64,000 nt of DNA, from contig CAVZZG010000003.1 of assembly GCA_963779685.1 (NCBI GenBank), positions 372,001 through 436,000 on the forward strand. The letters run 5' to 3'. Positions within the stretch are counted from its first letter, which is position 1. Every line of letters starts with the position of its first letter. Made by a program: the position numbers and the translations under genes. Shown piece by piece: positions 42,125-50,835 of this stretch. The notes under the pieces are model-generated. The model saw only the letters and a program-made list of their open reading frames with translations. It ran no database searches and was not told the origin of the DNA. This DNA is from CAVZZG01 sp963779685 (GTDB lineage Bacteria > Actinomycetota > Thermoleophilia > Gaiellales > F1-60-MAGs149).

Positions 42125-44445
42125 TCGCCACCGTCCGCCGCATCGGTCCGGGGCTGCTGCTCTACGCGGCGATGGCGGCGTTCGCCGTCTGGCATCTCCG
42201 GCGCGTCGAGCAGCCACCGGTGCCCGGGCTCGCCCGCTGGGCCGTGTTCGCCGCGCTGCCGGCGCTGGTCGCCGTCGTGCCGGGCACCGTCGGTGCAACG
42301 CGCCGGCTGCTGATCGCCCTGGTGCCGTACACCGTGGCCGCTGTCGGTCTGGCAACCGGGCACTGGCCCTTCCGGCCGCATCTGCTGGGCAGCGGCGGCT
42401 ACTTCGCGCGGTCCGTCGGCGACGTCCACGATGGGCTCAGTAGCTGGGTGTCGACGGTGCTGCCCTATGACGCCGCGAAGACGCCCGAGCTGCGGGTCGT
42501 GGTCGTTCTGTCGATCGCGGTCCTGCTCGCCGCGCTCGCGGCCGTCATCCTCGTCTGGCGCTCGGCGCTGCCGGCGATCGTGCTGGCGTTCGTCCCGTTC
42601 CTGGTGGTGTCGACGGTGTTCTCGCTCGACCGTCCCGCGCTCCGCGCCGCCATCATGCTGGCGCTCTCGCTGGCAGCTCTCGCGATCCTCGGCGGCCGCG
42701 GGCCCTCGGCGCTGCGCGTGGCGACGGCCGCGCTGGTCGTCGGCCTGGCGACGGCGTTCGTCGCGATCCCGGGCGTCGCCAAGGGCGAGTTCGTCGACTG
42801 GCGCCATATCGGGCAGGCACAGAAGAAGGGCGCCTCGGTGGCCTTCGTCTGGAACCAGAACTACGGTCCGCTGATCCGGCCCAAGAAGCCGATCGTGCTG
42901 CTGAAGGTGGACGCCGGGCGCCCGTCCTACTGGCGCGTTGCGGTGCTCGACTACTTCGACGGCATCAAGTGGGTGGAGGAGCCGGCGAACGTCACGGACG
43001 CGGCGGCTCCCGACGTGACGATCCCGGCCGACCAGCTCCCGGCCGACACCGTCGGCCGGCTGAACCACGACCGGCTCACCGCGCGGTTCACCAACATGGG
43101 CTGGAGCACGACGGCCCTGGCGGCGCCGCCGGTGGCCGTTGCCTACCACGGTCTGCAGTCCTCGCTGGGCGCCGTCCGCGAGAGCAGTCTGGGGACGCTC
43201 AACGTCGAGCACCCGGTCGCGGTGGGGGGGTCGTGGAGCGTCGACTACGTGCCGCCGCGACCCAGCCTCACCGACCTCGTCGCGGCGGGAGCGGCGTATC
43301 CGACGAGCCTCTCCCGCGACCTGCAGCTGACGAACGAGCGGGTCGAGTTCCCGGCGTGGGGGACGCCCGGCCGCGAGGCGGCCGTCACGGACGTGCTGAA
43401 CCAGCACTTCTTCGGTGATGCTCTCGTCGACTGGCAGCGTGTCTACGTCCAGGCCCGGCGGCTCACGCGGACGGCGGAGAGTCCCTACGAGGCCGCCGCC
43501 GCCATCGAGCAGTACTTCCACGACACGTACTCGTACTCCGAGAAGGCCGACTTCAGCCAGGCGCCGGCGCCGCTCCCGGCCTTCTTCTTCTCCCGCGCCC
43601 GCGCGGGCTACTGCCAGATGTTCAGCGGCACGATGGCCGTCATGCTGCGCATGCTCGGGATCCCGGCCCGGGTCGCCGAGGGGTTCGCGACGGGCGCCCG
43701 GAAGCCCGGCGCGACGAACTACCTCGTGACCGACCGCGAGGCGCACGCGTGGGTGGAGGTCTACATCCCGACCTACGGCTGGCTGCCGTTCGAGCCGACG
43801 CCCACGCGGTCGCTGCCGTACAGCTACTCGACCACGTCGCCCGAGCTCTCGAAGGCCTTCGCGGCGGAGACCAGGCGGTCGCCCGGCAACAACCGCCTGC
43901 TCCACCTGCGGCCGGGCCTCGGCATCAACGCCGGGACGCCCGGCGGGCCGCTCGGGCGCACACCCGGCGGCACCCGCAACCTCCGCGAGGGCGCCTCCGT
44001 CGCCGGACCGCCGCCGTCGCATCCCTGGCGCCCGGGGTTCGGTGCGTACGCGCTGATCGTCGCCGGCGCCGCGGTGCTCTTGATCGTGCTCGTGAAGCTG
44101 CTGCGAAGCCTCCGCCGGTACGTGCGGCGCACTCCCGAGTCGATCGCGGCGGCCGTGCGCTCCGATCTCGAGGCCTACGTGCGCGACCAGGGCGTGAGCT
44201 CGGCGGTGCGGTCACTCACACCGGTCGAGTTCGGGCGACTGCTCCGGCGCGAGTTCGGGGTCGACGCGCGACGCTGGTCCGACCTCCAGTCGCGAGCGCG
44301 CTACGGCCCGCCGGACGGACGTGCCTACGATGTCGCGCGACAGGCCCGCCGGGAGGCCCGGGCTGTGAAGCGGGAGCTCCGGAAGGGCCTCGCGCGAAGC
44401 GAGCGGCTGCGAGGCGCCGTCCGGCTTCGCTCGCTGCTGCCGTGA
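42121..44445 (+). CDS. Membrane transglutaminase-like protein (TgpA type)
   Basis: A 774-residue protein with about six N-terminal membrane helices (1-220), an extracytoplasmic part with a papain-like transglutaminase core, a further membrane helix (about 640-660) and a cytoplasmic DUF4129-like tail. The catalytic triad is Cys498 in GYCQMFSG, His542 in REAHAWVEVY and an acidic Glu558 in WLPFEPTP. Active-site position outside the membrane suggests protein cross-linking or peptide cleavage at the envelope. Part of the moxR-DUF58-tgpA operon. Confidence 0.87.
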   Translation: MIATVRRIGPGLLLYAAMAAFAVWHLRRVEQPPVPGLARWAVFAALPALVAVVPGTVGATRRLLIALVPYTVAAVGLATGHWPFRPHLLGSGGYFARSVGDVHDGLSSWVSTVLPYDAAKTPELRVVVVLSIAVLLAALAAVILVWRSALPAIVLAFVPFLVVSTVFSLDRPALRAAIMLALSLAALAILGGRGPSALRVATAALVVGLATAFVAIPGVAKGEFVDWRHIGQAQKKGASVAFVWNQNYGPLIRPKKPIVLLKVDAGRPSYWRVAVLDYFDGIKWVEEPANVTDAAAPDVTIPADQLPADTVGRLNHDRLTARFTNMGWSTTALAAPPVAVAYHGLQSSLGAVRESSLGTLNVEHPVAVGGSWSVDYVPPRPSLTDLVAAGAAYPTSLSRDLQLTNERVEFPAWGTPGREAAVTDVLNQHFFGDALVDWQRVYVQARRLTRTAESPYEAAAAIEQYFHDTYSYSEKADFSQAPAPLPAFFFSRARAGYCQMFSGTMAVMLRMLGIPARVAEGFATGARKPGATNYLVTDREAHAWVEVYIPTYGWLPFEPTPTRSLPYSYSTTSPELSKAFAAETRRSPGNNRLLHLRPGLGINAGTPGGPLGRTPGGTRNLREGASVAGPPPSHPWRPGFGAYALIVAGAAVLLIVLVKLLRSLRRYVRRTPESIAAAVRSDLEAYVRDQGVSSAVRSLTPVEFGRLLRREFGVDARRWSDLQSRARYGPPDGRAYDVARQARREARAVKRELRKGLARSERLRGAVRLRSLLP

Positions 44446-44451
44446 TGACCG

Positions 44452-44805
44452 ATGGACGACGAGGGCGCATACGAGCTGTTCACCGCGGGTCGCGCCCTCT
44501 TGCGCGACGGCAGGGCCGAGGCGGCGATCGACAAGCTGGTGGCCGCCCGCGACCTCGAGCCCGACAAGGGCTCGATCCGGGAGACGCTCGGCCTCGCCTA
44601 CCTGCGTGCTGCGCGGAACTTCGACGCGGAGGCGGAGCTGACCGTGGCCGTCGACCTGGCACCGAACGACCCGTACCGGTACTACCTGCTCGGCCGGGCC
44701 CAGGAGCGGCTCGGCTTCACCGAACTGGCCCGGGGGAGCTTCAAGATGGCGCACTGGCTCGACCCCCGGTCGGCACTGTACCGGCGGGCCCTGGACCGGT
44801 TGTGA
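44452..44805 (+). CDS. TPR-repeat protein
   Basis: A 117-residue helical protein with three tetratricopeptide repeats: ELFTAGRALLRDGRAEAAIDKL, SIRETLGLAYLRAARNFDAE and RYYLLGRAQERLGFTELARGSF. Such proteins mediate protein contacts. It starts seven bases after the transglutaminase stop and overlaps the dtd start by GTGA, so it belongs to both the moxR operon and its dtd end. Confidence 0.8.
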   Translation: MDDEGAYELFTAGRALLRDGRAEAAIDKLVAARDLEPDKGSIRETLGLAYLRAARNFDAEAELTVAVDLAPNDPYRYYLLGRAQERLGFTELARGSFKMAHWLDPRSALYRRALDRL

Positions 44806-45233
44806 GGGCGGTCGTCCAGCGCGTCGCGAGCGCGCGGGTGCTGGTCGGCGGTGAGGTCGCTGGCTCGATCGACGCCGGCCTCCTGGTGCTGCTCGGCGTG
44901 GCCGCCGACGATGCCCCCTCCGACGCGGCGCACCTCGCCGGGCGCATCGCCCGGCTCCGGATCTTCGCGGACGAACGGGGCCGGTTCGACCGCTCGGTGC
45001 TCGACGTCGGCGGCGCCGTGCTGGTCGTCTCCCAGTTCACCCTGCTCGCCGACACGTCGCGGGGGAACCGGCCGTCATTCTCCGGCGCGGCCGCGCCCGA
45101 GACGGCCGTCGGCCTGTACGAGCGGCTATGCGATGAGCTTCGCGGGCTGGGCCTGCCGGTGGCGACCGGGCGGTTCGGCGCCGCCATGATGGTCGAGTCC
45201 GTGAACGACGGGCCCGTGACGATCGTGTTCTAG
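44802..45233 (+). CDS. dtd: D-aminoacyl-tRNA deacylase
   Basis: A 143-residue DTD enzyme removing D-amino acids (and glycine) wrongly loaded on tRNA. MRAVVQRVASARVLV starts the fold; SQFTLLAD is the first active-site motif and VNDGPVTIVF the Gly-cisPro motif, here NDGP. Length is usual. GTG overlaps the TPR gene's stop. Confidence 0.94.
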   Translation: MRAVVQRVASARVLVGGEVAGSIDAGLLVLLGVAADDAPSDAAHLAGRIARLRIFADERGRFDRSVLDVGGAVLVVSQFTLLADTSRGNRPSFSGAAAPETAVGLYERLCDELRGLGLPVATGRFGAAMMVESVNDGPVTIVF

Positions 45234-45281
45234 CGTCGCGTCCTGCGACGGATCCAGGCCTGTCCCCTGCTACCCTATTTC

Positions 45282-45346
45282 GTGCACCGGGACCCGTAAG
45301 AGCCCGGTTCGCACCCACAAGTGGGCCGCGGTGCCCACTTTTTTTT
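45282..45346 (+). promoter_or_regulatory. rimP leader with intrinsic-terminator hairpin
   Basis: AAGTGGGC (45319-45326) pairs with GCCCACTT (45333-45340) around a six-base loop and runs into eight Ts (45339-45346), ending five bases before the rimP ATG. Upstream GTGC-A-CCGGG can pair with CCCGG-TTC-GCAC (45282-45314). CCCA (45314-45317) can pair with TGGG (45322-45325) and would exclude the terminator. This has the layout of an attenuator. No ribosome-binding site lies between hairpin and ATG. It might alternatively be only the dtd terminator. Confidence 0.7.
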
Positions 45347-45351
45347 CGCCC

Positions 45352-45789
45352 ATGACCACCCAAACGCTCACCGAACACATCGAGGCCGTCGTCGCGGCGG
45401 CGCGTCCCGACGTCGAGATCTGGGACGTGACGCTGATCGAGCGGCAGGGCCTGGTGCGGGTGCTCATCGAGCATCCCGACGGCGTCGACCTGGGGCTGTG
45501 CGAGGACGTCACGCGACTGCTCGCCGACGTCCGCGAACGCTATGCGCTGGAGGTCTCCTCGCCCGGGGTCGACCGGCCGCTGATCAGGACCAGTCACTTC
45601 CAGCGGGCGATCGGCGAGACGATCCGCGTGCGCCTCTCCGAGCCGATCGAAGGCCGGCGGACCGTCACTGGCCGTCTCGTCGGCGCCGACGACGCCCGTC
45701 TGCGGATCGTCCTCACCGACGCGGGCGAGTTCGAGGTGCCGCGGTCGCGTGTGGGCAGGTCGTGCATCGTCTGGAGCGGGAGACCATGA
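45352..45789 (+). CDS. rimP: Ribosome maturation factor RimP
   Basis: A 145-residue protein for 30S subunit maturation. The N-terminal domain has VVAAARPDVEIWDVTLIERQ and VRVLIEHPDGVDLGLCEDVTR, then YALEVSSPGVDRPL, the most conserved element, and a C-terminal SH3-like domain. ATG 45352 is used; an in-frame GTG at 45331 would lie inside the terminator hairpin. nusA overlaps by ATGA. Confidence 0.92.
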   Translation: MTTQTLTEHIEAVVAAARPDVEIWDVTLIERQGLVRVLIEHPDGVDLGLCEDVTRLLADVRERYALEVSSPGVDRPLIRTSHFQRAIGETIRVRLSEPIEGRRTVTGRLVGADDARLRIVLTDAGEFEVPRSRVGRSCIVWSGRP

Positions 45790-47063
45790 GCAAGGAGATC
45801 CTCGACGCCGTCCACGAGCTCGAGCGTCAGAAGTCGATCGATTCCGAGGTGCTGCTGACCGCCCTCGAGGACGCGCTCAAGGCCGCGTACAAGAAGACGC
45901 CCGAGGCGGCGCGCCACGTCCGCGTGTCGCTCGACCGCGACACCGGCGACATCAGCGTGTTCGAGGTCAACGTCCCCGACGAGGTGCTGATCGAGAAGGG
46001 CCTCCTCCGCTACCCCGAGCCTCCGGAGGAGCCGGTCGCGGACCCGGATCCGGATGCTATCGAGGAGGAGCCGGAGCCCGAGCTCGACTGGGACCGCCTC
46101 GCCGAGGCGGACATCGACATGGTCGACGTGACGCCCTCCAACTTCGGGCGAATCGCAGCCCAGACGGCCAAGCAGGTCATCCTGCAGCGGATCCGCGAGG
46201 CCGAGCGCGAGATGATGTTCGAGGAGTACCAGGACCGGGTCGGGGACGTCGTGACCGGCATCGTCCAGCAGTCCGACAACCGCTACTGCCTCGTCGATCT
46301 GGGCAAGGTCGAGGCGCTCCTGCCCGGCTCCGAGCAGGTGCCCGGTGAGCGCTACGAGCACGGCGCGCGCATCAAGGCCGTCATCATCGACGTCCGCAGC
46401 GGCACCAAGGGACCGCAGATCGTGCTCTCGCGCCGTTCCGAGGAACTGATCCGCGAGCTCTTCGAGCTCGAGGTGCCCGAGATCGCCGACGGCCTGGTCG
46501 TCATCCGGGCCGTCGCCCGCGAGCCCGGATACCGCTCGAAGATCGCCGTCGAATCGCGCGCCCAGGGCGTCGACCCGGTCGGCGCGTGCGTCGGCCCTCG
46601 CGGGTCGCGCGTGCGGATGGTGGTGTCCGAACTCCGCGGCGAGAAGATCGACATCATCCCGTACAACGACGAGCCCGCCCGCTTCGTGGCCAAGGCGCTC
46701 GCGCCTGCGCGGGTCAAGGAGGTGCTGGTCGACGACGACCAGCAGCAGGCGACCGTGATCGTGCCGGAGGACCAGCTGTCTCTGGCGATCGGGCGCGAGG
46801 GGCAGAACGCCCGGCTGGCGGCGAAGCTGACCGGGTGGAAGGTCGACATCAAGTCCGAGATGGAATACGCCATGGAGACCGACGAGGACTTCACGGGCGG
46901 CGAGACCCTTCAGGGCTACCTCGAGTCGCACGGGCAGGACCCGCGCGGACTCCGGGCCGTGCTCAAGGAGGGTCGCGTGTCCATCAACGGCATCGTCGTG
47001 CGCCGCGCCGAGCGGTTCGTGGGTCCCGACGACGTTGTGGCCGTGGACGGTGAGCCCGTCTGA
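45786..47063 (+). CDS. nusA: Transcription termination/antitermination factor NusA
   Basis: A 425-residue RNA polymerase-binding factor. The N-terminal domain (1-85) is followed by an acidic, proline-rich insert (PEPPEEPVADPDPDAIEEEP), the S1 domain (VGDVVTGIVQQSDNRYCLVD), and two KH domains with GACVGPRGSRVRMV and LAIGREGQNARLAAKL. After KH2 an extra tail of about 70 residues ends GLRAVLKEGRVSINGIVVRR and then VGPDDVVAVDG, which resembles the second half of an S4 RNA-binding domain. Actinobacterial NusA usually stops near KH2, so this tail is notable. The function is to modulate pausing and termination. Confidence 0.95.
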   Translation: MSKEILDAVHELERQKSIDSEVLLTALEDALKAAYKKTPEAARHVRVSLDRDTGDISVFEVNVPDEVLIEKGLLRYPEPPEEPVADPDPDAIEEEPEPELDWDRLAEADIDMVDVTPSNFGRIAAQTAKQVILQRIREAEREMMFEEYQDRVGDVVTGIVQQSDNRYCLVDLGKVEALLPGSEQVPGERYEHGARIKAVIIDVRSGTKGPQIVLSRRSEELIRELFELEVPEIADGLVVIRAVAREPGYRSKIAVESRAQGVDPVGACVGPRGSRVRMVVSELRGEKIDIIPYNDEPARFVAKALAPARVKEVLVDDDQQQATVIVPEDQLSLAIGREGQNARLAAKLTGWKVDIKSEMEYAMETDEDFTGGETLQGYLESHGQDPRGLRAVLKEGRVSINGIVVRRAERFVGPDDVVAVDGEPV

Positions 47064-47301
47064 GCCGATACGCACCTGCATCGGCTGCGGCTCTCGCCGT
47101 CCGCAACGCGACCTCGTCCGCTACGTGCTGCGGGACGGCGTCGTGACCGTCGGCGGCGGGCCCGGCCGGGGCGCGTACACGTGTCCGGAGCAGGCGTGTA
47201 TCGCCCGGGCCATCGAACGGAACGCTTTCGGGCGGCGCCTCCGCGCCGCGACATCGATCCCGGCCGACCTGGCGCAATCCGCGCTCGGAAGCCGAGACTG
47301 A
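47050..47301 (+). CDS. YlxR family RNA-binding protein
   Basis: An 83-residue protein of the YlxR (DUF448) family. RTCIGCGSRRPQRDLVR begins the fold, PGRGAYTCP is the signature, and the C-terminus has AIERNAFGRRLR. It is a small RNA- or nucleoid-associated protein always found between nusA and infB. GTG 47050 starts 14 bases before the nusA stop; an upstream TTG (47035) is an alternative. Confidence 0.9.
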   Translation: MSPSEPIRTCIGCGSRRPQRDLVRYVLRDGVVTVGGGPGRGAYTCPEQACIARAIERNAFGRRLRAATSIPADLAQSALGSRD

Positions 47302-47310
47302 GCCGGTTGG

Positions 47311-47316
47311 TAGGAT
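47311..47316 (+). promoter_or_regulatory. -10 hexamer TAGGAT before infB
   Basis: The hexamer ends nine bases before the infB ATG. It could give infB its own leaderless transcript inside the nusA operon. Confidence 0.35.
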
Positions 47317-47325
47317 TCGAGCCCC

Positions 47326-49761
47326 ATGGCTAAGCGCCGTATCACGGATATCGCCCGCGAACGCGGGCTCGACCCGAACGAGGTCGCCGCCCGTCTCTCC
47401 GAGGCGGGCGTGGCCGTGCGCGGCGACATGGTCGACGAGGCCGCCGCCGCGCGCGCACTCGCAGGGTCGCGCCCTTCGGCCGCCGCCCGGCCCGCGCCCG
47501 CTGCGACGCAGCAGCGCGCCCCGGTCGCCCATCCGCAGGCGGTCCGGCCGCAGCCACGGCCGGCGCCGGCCGCACCGCGCCCGGGCGACCAGCGCCCGCC
47601 GCGCGACGCGCCTCGCACCCCGCGGCCCGATGGTGCGCGTCCCGACAATCGCAGCGCCCGCCCCGACCCGCGCGCCCCGCGCCCGGACGGTCTCGGTCCG
47701 CGCCCGCCGCGGCCCGACACCCGCAGCGCGCGCCCCGACCCGCGCGCCCCGCGCCCCGACGGTCTCGGCCCGCGTGCCCCGCGCCCGGACGCACCGCCCG
47801 CCAGCCGGCCTCCGATCGGCGGGGCCGCGGCCGGTCCGCCGCCGGGTGGCGGCGCCGCGGCCGGACGACACCGGCCGCAGCGCGGCGTCCCGCAGGGGAA
47901 GCGCCGCCGGGTCGTGATCGACTCCCAGGCCGCTCGCCAGCCGCGCGAGAAGCAGCAGCGCAGCGCGCCGCAGCACCGCGAGCAGCGCCCGGTCGCGCCG
48001 CGCCCCACCGGGCCGGTGACCGTGCCCTCCGGGGTCGCGGTGAAGGATCTGGCCGAGAAGCTCGGCGTGTCCGCGGCCGAGATCATCAAGCTGATGTTCC
48101 AGCTCGGTGAGATGGTCACCATCACCCAGTCGCTCACCGACGACGCGGTCGAGCTGATCGGATCGGAGCTCGGCCGGGAGATCACGCTGCAGCACGCAGA
48201 GGACGAGGTCGAGGAGCAGGAGTTCGAGGACGCGCCGGAGGATCTGCAGCCGCGTGCGCCGGTCGTCACGATCATGGGTCACGTCGACCACGGCAAGACC
48301 ACGCTGCTCGATGCCATCCGCCACACCTCGGTGGCGTCCGGTGAGGCGGGTGGGATCACCCAGCACATCGGCGCCTACCAGGTCGCGCTCGGCGACCGCA
48401 AGGTCACGTTCCTCGACACCCCTGGCCACGAGGCGTTCACGGCCCTGCGCGCCCGCGGCGCCAAGGTCACCGATGTGGCGGTGCTGGTTGTGGCCGCCGA
48501 TGACGGCGTCATGCCCCAGACCATCGAGGCGATGGACCATGCCAAGGCCGCCGAGGTGCCGATCGTGGTGGCGGTCAACAAGATCGACAAGCCGGACGCC
48601 AACCCGACCCGCGTTCGCCAGGAACTCGTCACCCACGGTCTCCAGCCGGAGGAGTGGGGCGGGCAGACCGTCTTCGTCGACGTGTCCGCCAAGCAGAAGG
48701 ACGGCCTCGACAACCTGCTCGAGATGCTGTTGCTCCAGGCGGACGTGCTCGAGCTGAAGGCCAACCCGAACGCCGAGGCCAGCGGCCCGATCATCGAATC
48801 GCGGCTGGACGTGGGCCGCGGCGCCGTCGCGACCATGCTGGTGCAGCGCGGCACGCTCCACGATCGTGACGCGATCGTGGCCGGCGACGCCTGGGGCACG
48901 GTGCGGGTGCTGTTCGACGAGCACGGCGAGCGGCTGCACGAGGCCGGCCCGGCGACACCCGTCGAGATCCTCGGGTTCGACAAGCCGCCGCCCGCGGGCG
49001 AGATCTGCCGCGTGGTCGACTCCGAACGCACGGCGCGGCACATGGCACAGAAGCGCGCCGCCCGCCTGCGGGCCGAGTCGCTCGCCCGCCGCTCCAAGAG
49101 CGTCTCGCTCGAGGACCTGTTCAACCGCATGCAGGTCGACGGCCTCCAGGAGCTCAACCTCATCATCAAGGCCGACGTGAACGGATCCGTCGAGGCCGCT
49201 CAACAGGAGCTGCAGAAGCTCAAGCACGACGAGGTCGCAGTGCGCGTCATCCATACCGGCCTGGGCGGGATCACGGAGTCCGACGTGATGCTGGCGGCGG
49301 CCTCGAAGGCGATCGTGGTCGGCTTCAACGTCCGCCCGAACGCCGACGCGAAGGCCGCGGCCGATCGCGAGGGCGTCGACATCCGCACCTATCGCGTCAT
49401 CTACCAGCTGACCCAGGACATCGAGAACGCCCTGATCGGCATGCTGCGCCCGCGCGAGGAGGAGGAGGTGCTCGGCACCGCCGAGGTCCGTGCCCTCTTC
49501 AAGGTCTCCCGGCTGGGCACCATCGCCGGCTGCATGGTCACCGGCGGCACCATCACGCGCAGCGCCAAGATCCGCGTGCTCCGCGAGGGCGCGATCATCT
49601 GGGACGGCGGTATCGATTCACTCAAGCACCTCAAGGACGACGTCCGCGAGGTCCGCGACGGATTCGAGTGCGGCATCCTCCTCGCCGGCTACAACGACCT
49701 GCGCGAGGGCGACGTGCTCGAGGCCTACACCTCCAAGCTGATCGAGCGCACCGAACTCTGA
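47326..49761 (+). CDS. infB: Translation initiation factor IF-2
   Basis: An 811-residue GTPase that brings initiator tRNA to the ribosome. The N-terminal IF2_N motif KRRITDIARERGLDPNEVA is followed by a long Arg/Pro/Asp-rich disordered linker (about 45-220) with a 24-residue tandem repeat. A second IF2_N domain (VAVKDLAEKLGVSAAEIIKL) precedes the G domain: GHVDHGKTTLLD, DTPGHEAFT and NKIDKPDA. Domains II-IV follow, ending near RTEL. Start fixed by conserved MAKRRI. Confidence 0.96.
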   Translation: MAKRRITDIARERGLDPNEVAARLSEAGVAVRGDMVDEAAAARALAGSRPSAAARPAPAATQQRAPVAHPQAVRPQPRPAPAAPRPGDQRPPRDAPRTPRPDGARPDNRSARPDPRAPRPDGLGPRPPRPDTRSARPDPRAPRPDGLGPRAPRPDAPPASRPPIGGAAAGPPPGGGAAAGRHRPQRGVPQGKRRRVVIDSQAARQPREKQQRSAPQHREQRPVAPRPTGPVTVPSGVAVKDLAEKLGVSAAEIIKLMFQLGEMVTITQSLTDDAVELIGSELGREITLQHAEDEVEEQEFEDAPEDLQPRAPVVTIMGHVDHGKTTLLDAIRHTSVASGEAGGITQHIGAYQVALGDRKVTFLDTPGHEAFTALRARGAKVTDVAVLVVAADDGVMPQTIEAMDHAKAAEVPIVVAVNKIDKPDANPTRVRQELVTHGLQPEEWGGQTVFVDVSAKQKDGLDNLLEMLLLQADVLELKANPNAEASGPIIESRLDVGRGAVATMLVQRGTLHDRDAIVAGDAWGTVRVLFDEHGERLHEAGPATPVEILGFDKPPPAGEICRVVDSERTARHMAQKRAARLRAESLARRSKSVSLEDLFNRMQVDGLQELNLIIKADVNGSVEAAQQELQKLKHDEVAVRVIHTGLGGITESDVMLAAASKAIVVGFNVRPNADAKAAADREGVDIRTYRVIYQLTQDIENALIGMLRPREEEEVLGTAEVRALFKVSRLGTIAGCMVTGGTITRSAKIRVLREGAIIWDGGIDSLKHLKDDVREVRDGFECGILLAGYNDLREGDVLEAYTSKLIERTEL
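47650..47793 (+). repeat. 72-bp tandem duplication within infB
   Basis: Two adjacent 72-base copies (47650-47721 and 47722-47793) encode RSARPDPRAPRPDGLGPR plus a diverged end (PPRPDT or APRPDA). The copies keep the reading frame. They lengthen the disordered linker by 24 residues. Confidence 0.85.
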
Positions 49762-49799
49762 GCTCGCACGTCCTCGCCCCCGATGCCAACCGGGACGCC

Positions 49800-50588
49800 G
49801 TGGCGCTGATCAGCGGCGGTGGCACGGGCATCGGCCGCGCGACGGCGCTCGAGCTGGCCCGCACGGGTGCGCGGATTGCGATCTGCGGCCGCCGGCCCGG
49901 GCCGCTGGCCGAGACCGCGGCGCTGGTCGAGACGGCCGGCGGTGCATGCCTGGTGGTGCCCACCGACGTCCGCGAGCCCGACCAGGTCGACGCGCTGCTC
50001 GACGCCGTGCTCGAGCGATACGGCCGCGTCGACGTGCTGGTCAACAACGCGGGCGGCCAGTTCACGGCGCCCGCCGAGGACATCCCGCTGAAGGGGTTCC
50101 GCGCCGTCCACCGCCTCGCCGTCGACGCGGTGTGGGACGTGACGCAGAAGGTCGCCGTCCGCTCGATGATCCCGAACCGCTCGGGGGTCGTGGTCTTCAT
50201 CGGCTTCTCGCCGCCCCAGCAGCGAGGCTCCGCGCATGCCGCGGCGGCTCGCGGCGCGATCGAGAACCTCACCGCCGGCCTCAGCCAGGAGTGGTCGCGA
50301 TACGGCATCCGCACCGTGTGCGTCTCGGTCGGCAACGTGCTGACGGACGGCGCCCTCGCCGCCTACGGCGAGGAGTCGGTGCGCCGCTGGGAGCGCACCA
50401 TGCCGCTCGGCCGGCTCGGCACCCCCGAGGAGATCGCCACGGTGATCGCGTTCCTCGCCTCCTCCGGCGCCAGCTTCGTCACCGGTTCGGTCGTCCGCGC
50501 CGACGGCGGCCAGGGCGCGTGGGGCGCCGCCGCCGAGCCACCGCCACCGCACCCCGGCCCGCCGCCCACGACCGTCGAGCGAACGTAG
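49800..50588 (+). CDS. Short-chain dehydrogenase, dienoyl-CoA reductase-like
   Basis: A 262-residue Rossmann-fold SDR. The cofactor motif is SGGGTGIGRATALEL with the NADP-type arginine pair in CGRRPG, and NNAGGQFTAPAED is present. The catalytic YxxxK is missing: the region reads SAHAAAARGAIENLT. 2,4-dienoyl-CoA reductases of the DECR type also lack the tyrosine there, so this assignment is a suggestion. Residues encoded upstream of the GTG (SSHVLAPDANRDA) look family-like, and a CTG overlapping the infB stop (49758) could be the true start. The C-terminal 25 residues are proline-rich. Confidence 0.75.
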   Translation: MALISGGGTGIGRATALELARTGARIAICGRRPGPLAETAALVETAGGACLVVPTDVREPDQVDALLDAVLERYGRVDVLVNNAGGQFTAPAEDIPLKGFRAVHRLAVDAVWDVTQKVAVRSMIPNRSGVVVFIGFSPPQQRGSAHAAAARGAIENLTAGLSQEWSRYGIRTVCVSVGNVLTDGALAAYGEESVRRWERTMPLGRLGTPEEIATVIAFLASSGASFVTGSVVRADGGQGAWGAAAEPPPPHPGPPPTTVERT

Positions 50589-50821
50589 GCCCGCCCACCT
50601 CGAGCGGCGAGCGAACCCTGCGAGACGCGGTTCCCGACCATCACGGCCTCCGTCGGCGGAGCCGCGGTAGGCGGGGCCTCAGTGTCCCGACTGCCGTCGG
50701 GCGTTCGCCAGGAGGACGGGCCACCACAGGAATCGCACGCTCGCCTACCGGCTCGCATGCAATTCCCATGGCGGCGCCATCCCCCCGCAACACTTCGCGA
50801 ACCCGAGCGCGCCGACTCCAC

Positions 50822-50827
50822 TAGACT
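50822..50827 (+). promoter_or_regulatory. -10 hexamer TAGACT before ilvD
   Basis: TAGACT ends eight bases before the ilvD ATG, implying a leaderless transcript. The preceding 230 bases (from 50589) hold no gene or clear structure. Confidence 0.4.
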
Positions 50828-50835
50828 CCGCCCCC

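Noticed and set aside
45234..45310. Possible tRNA upstream of rimP, as in some bacteria
   Set aside because: No cloverleaf can be formed; there is GGTTCGCACC but no matching acceptor or anticodon arms.
45331..45351. In-frame GTG start of rimP inside the terminator hairpin
   Set aside because: It would place initiation within the 3' arm and T run and add MPTFFSP, unlike RimP N-termini.
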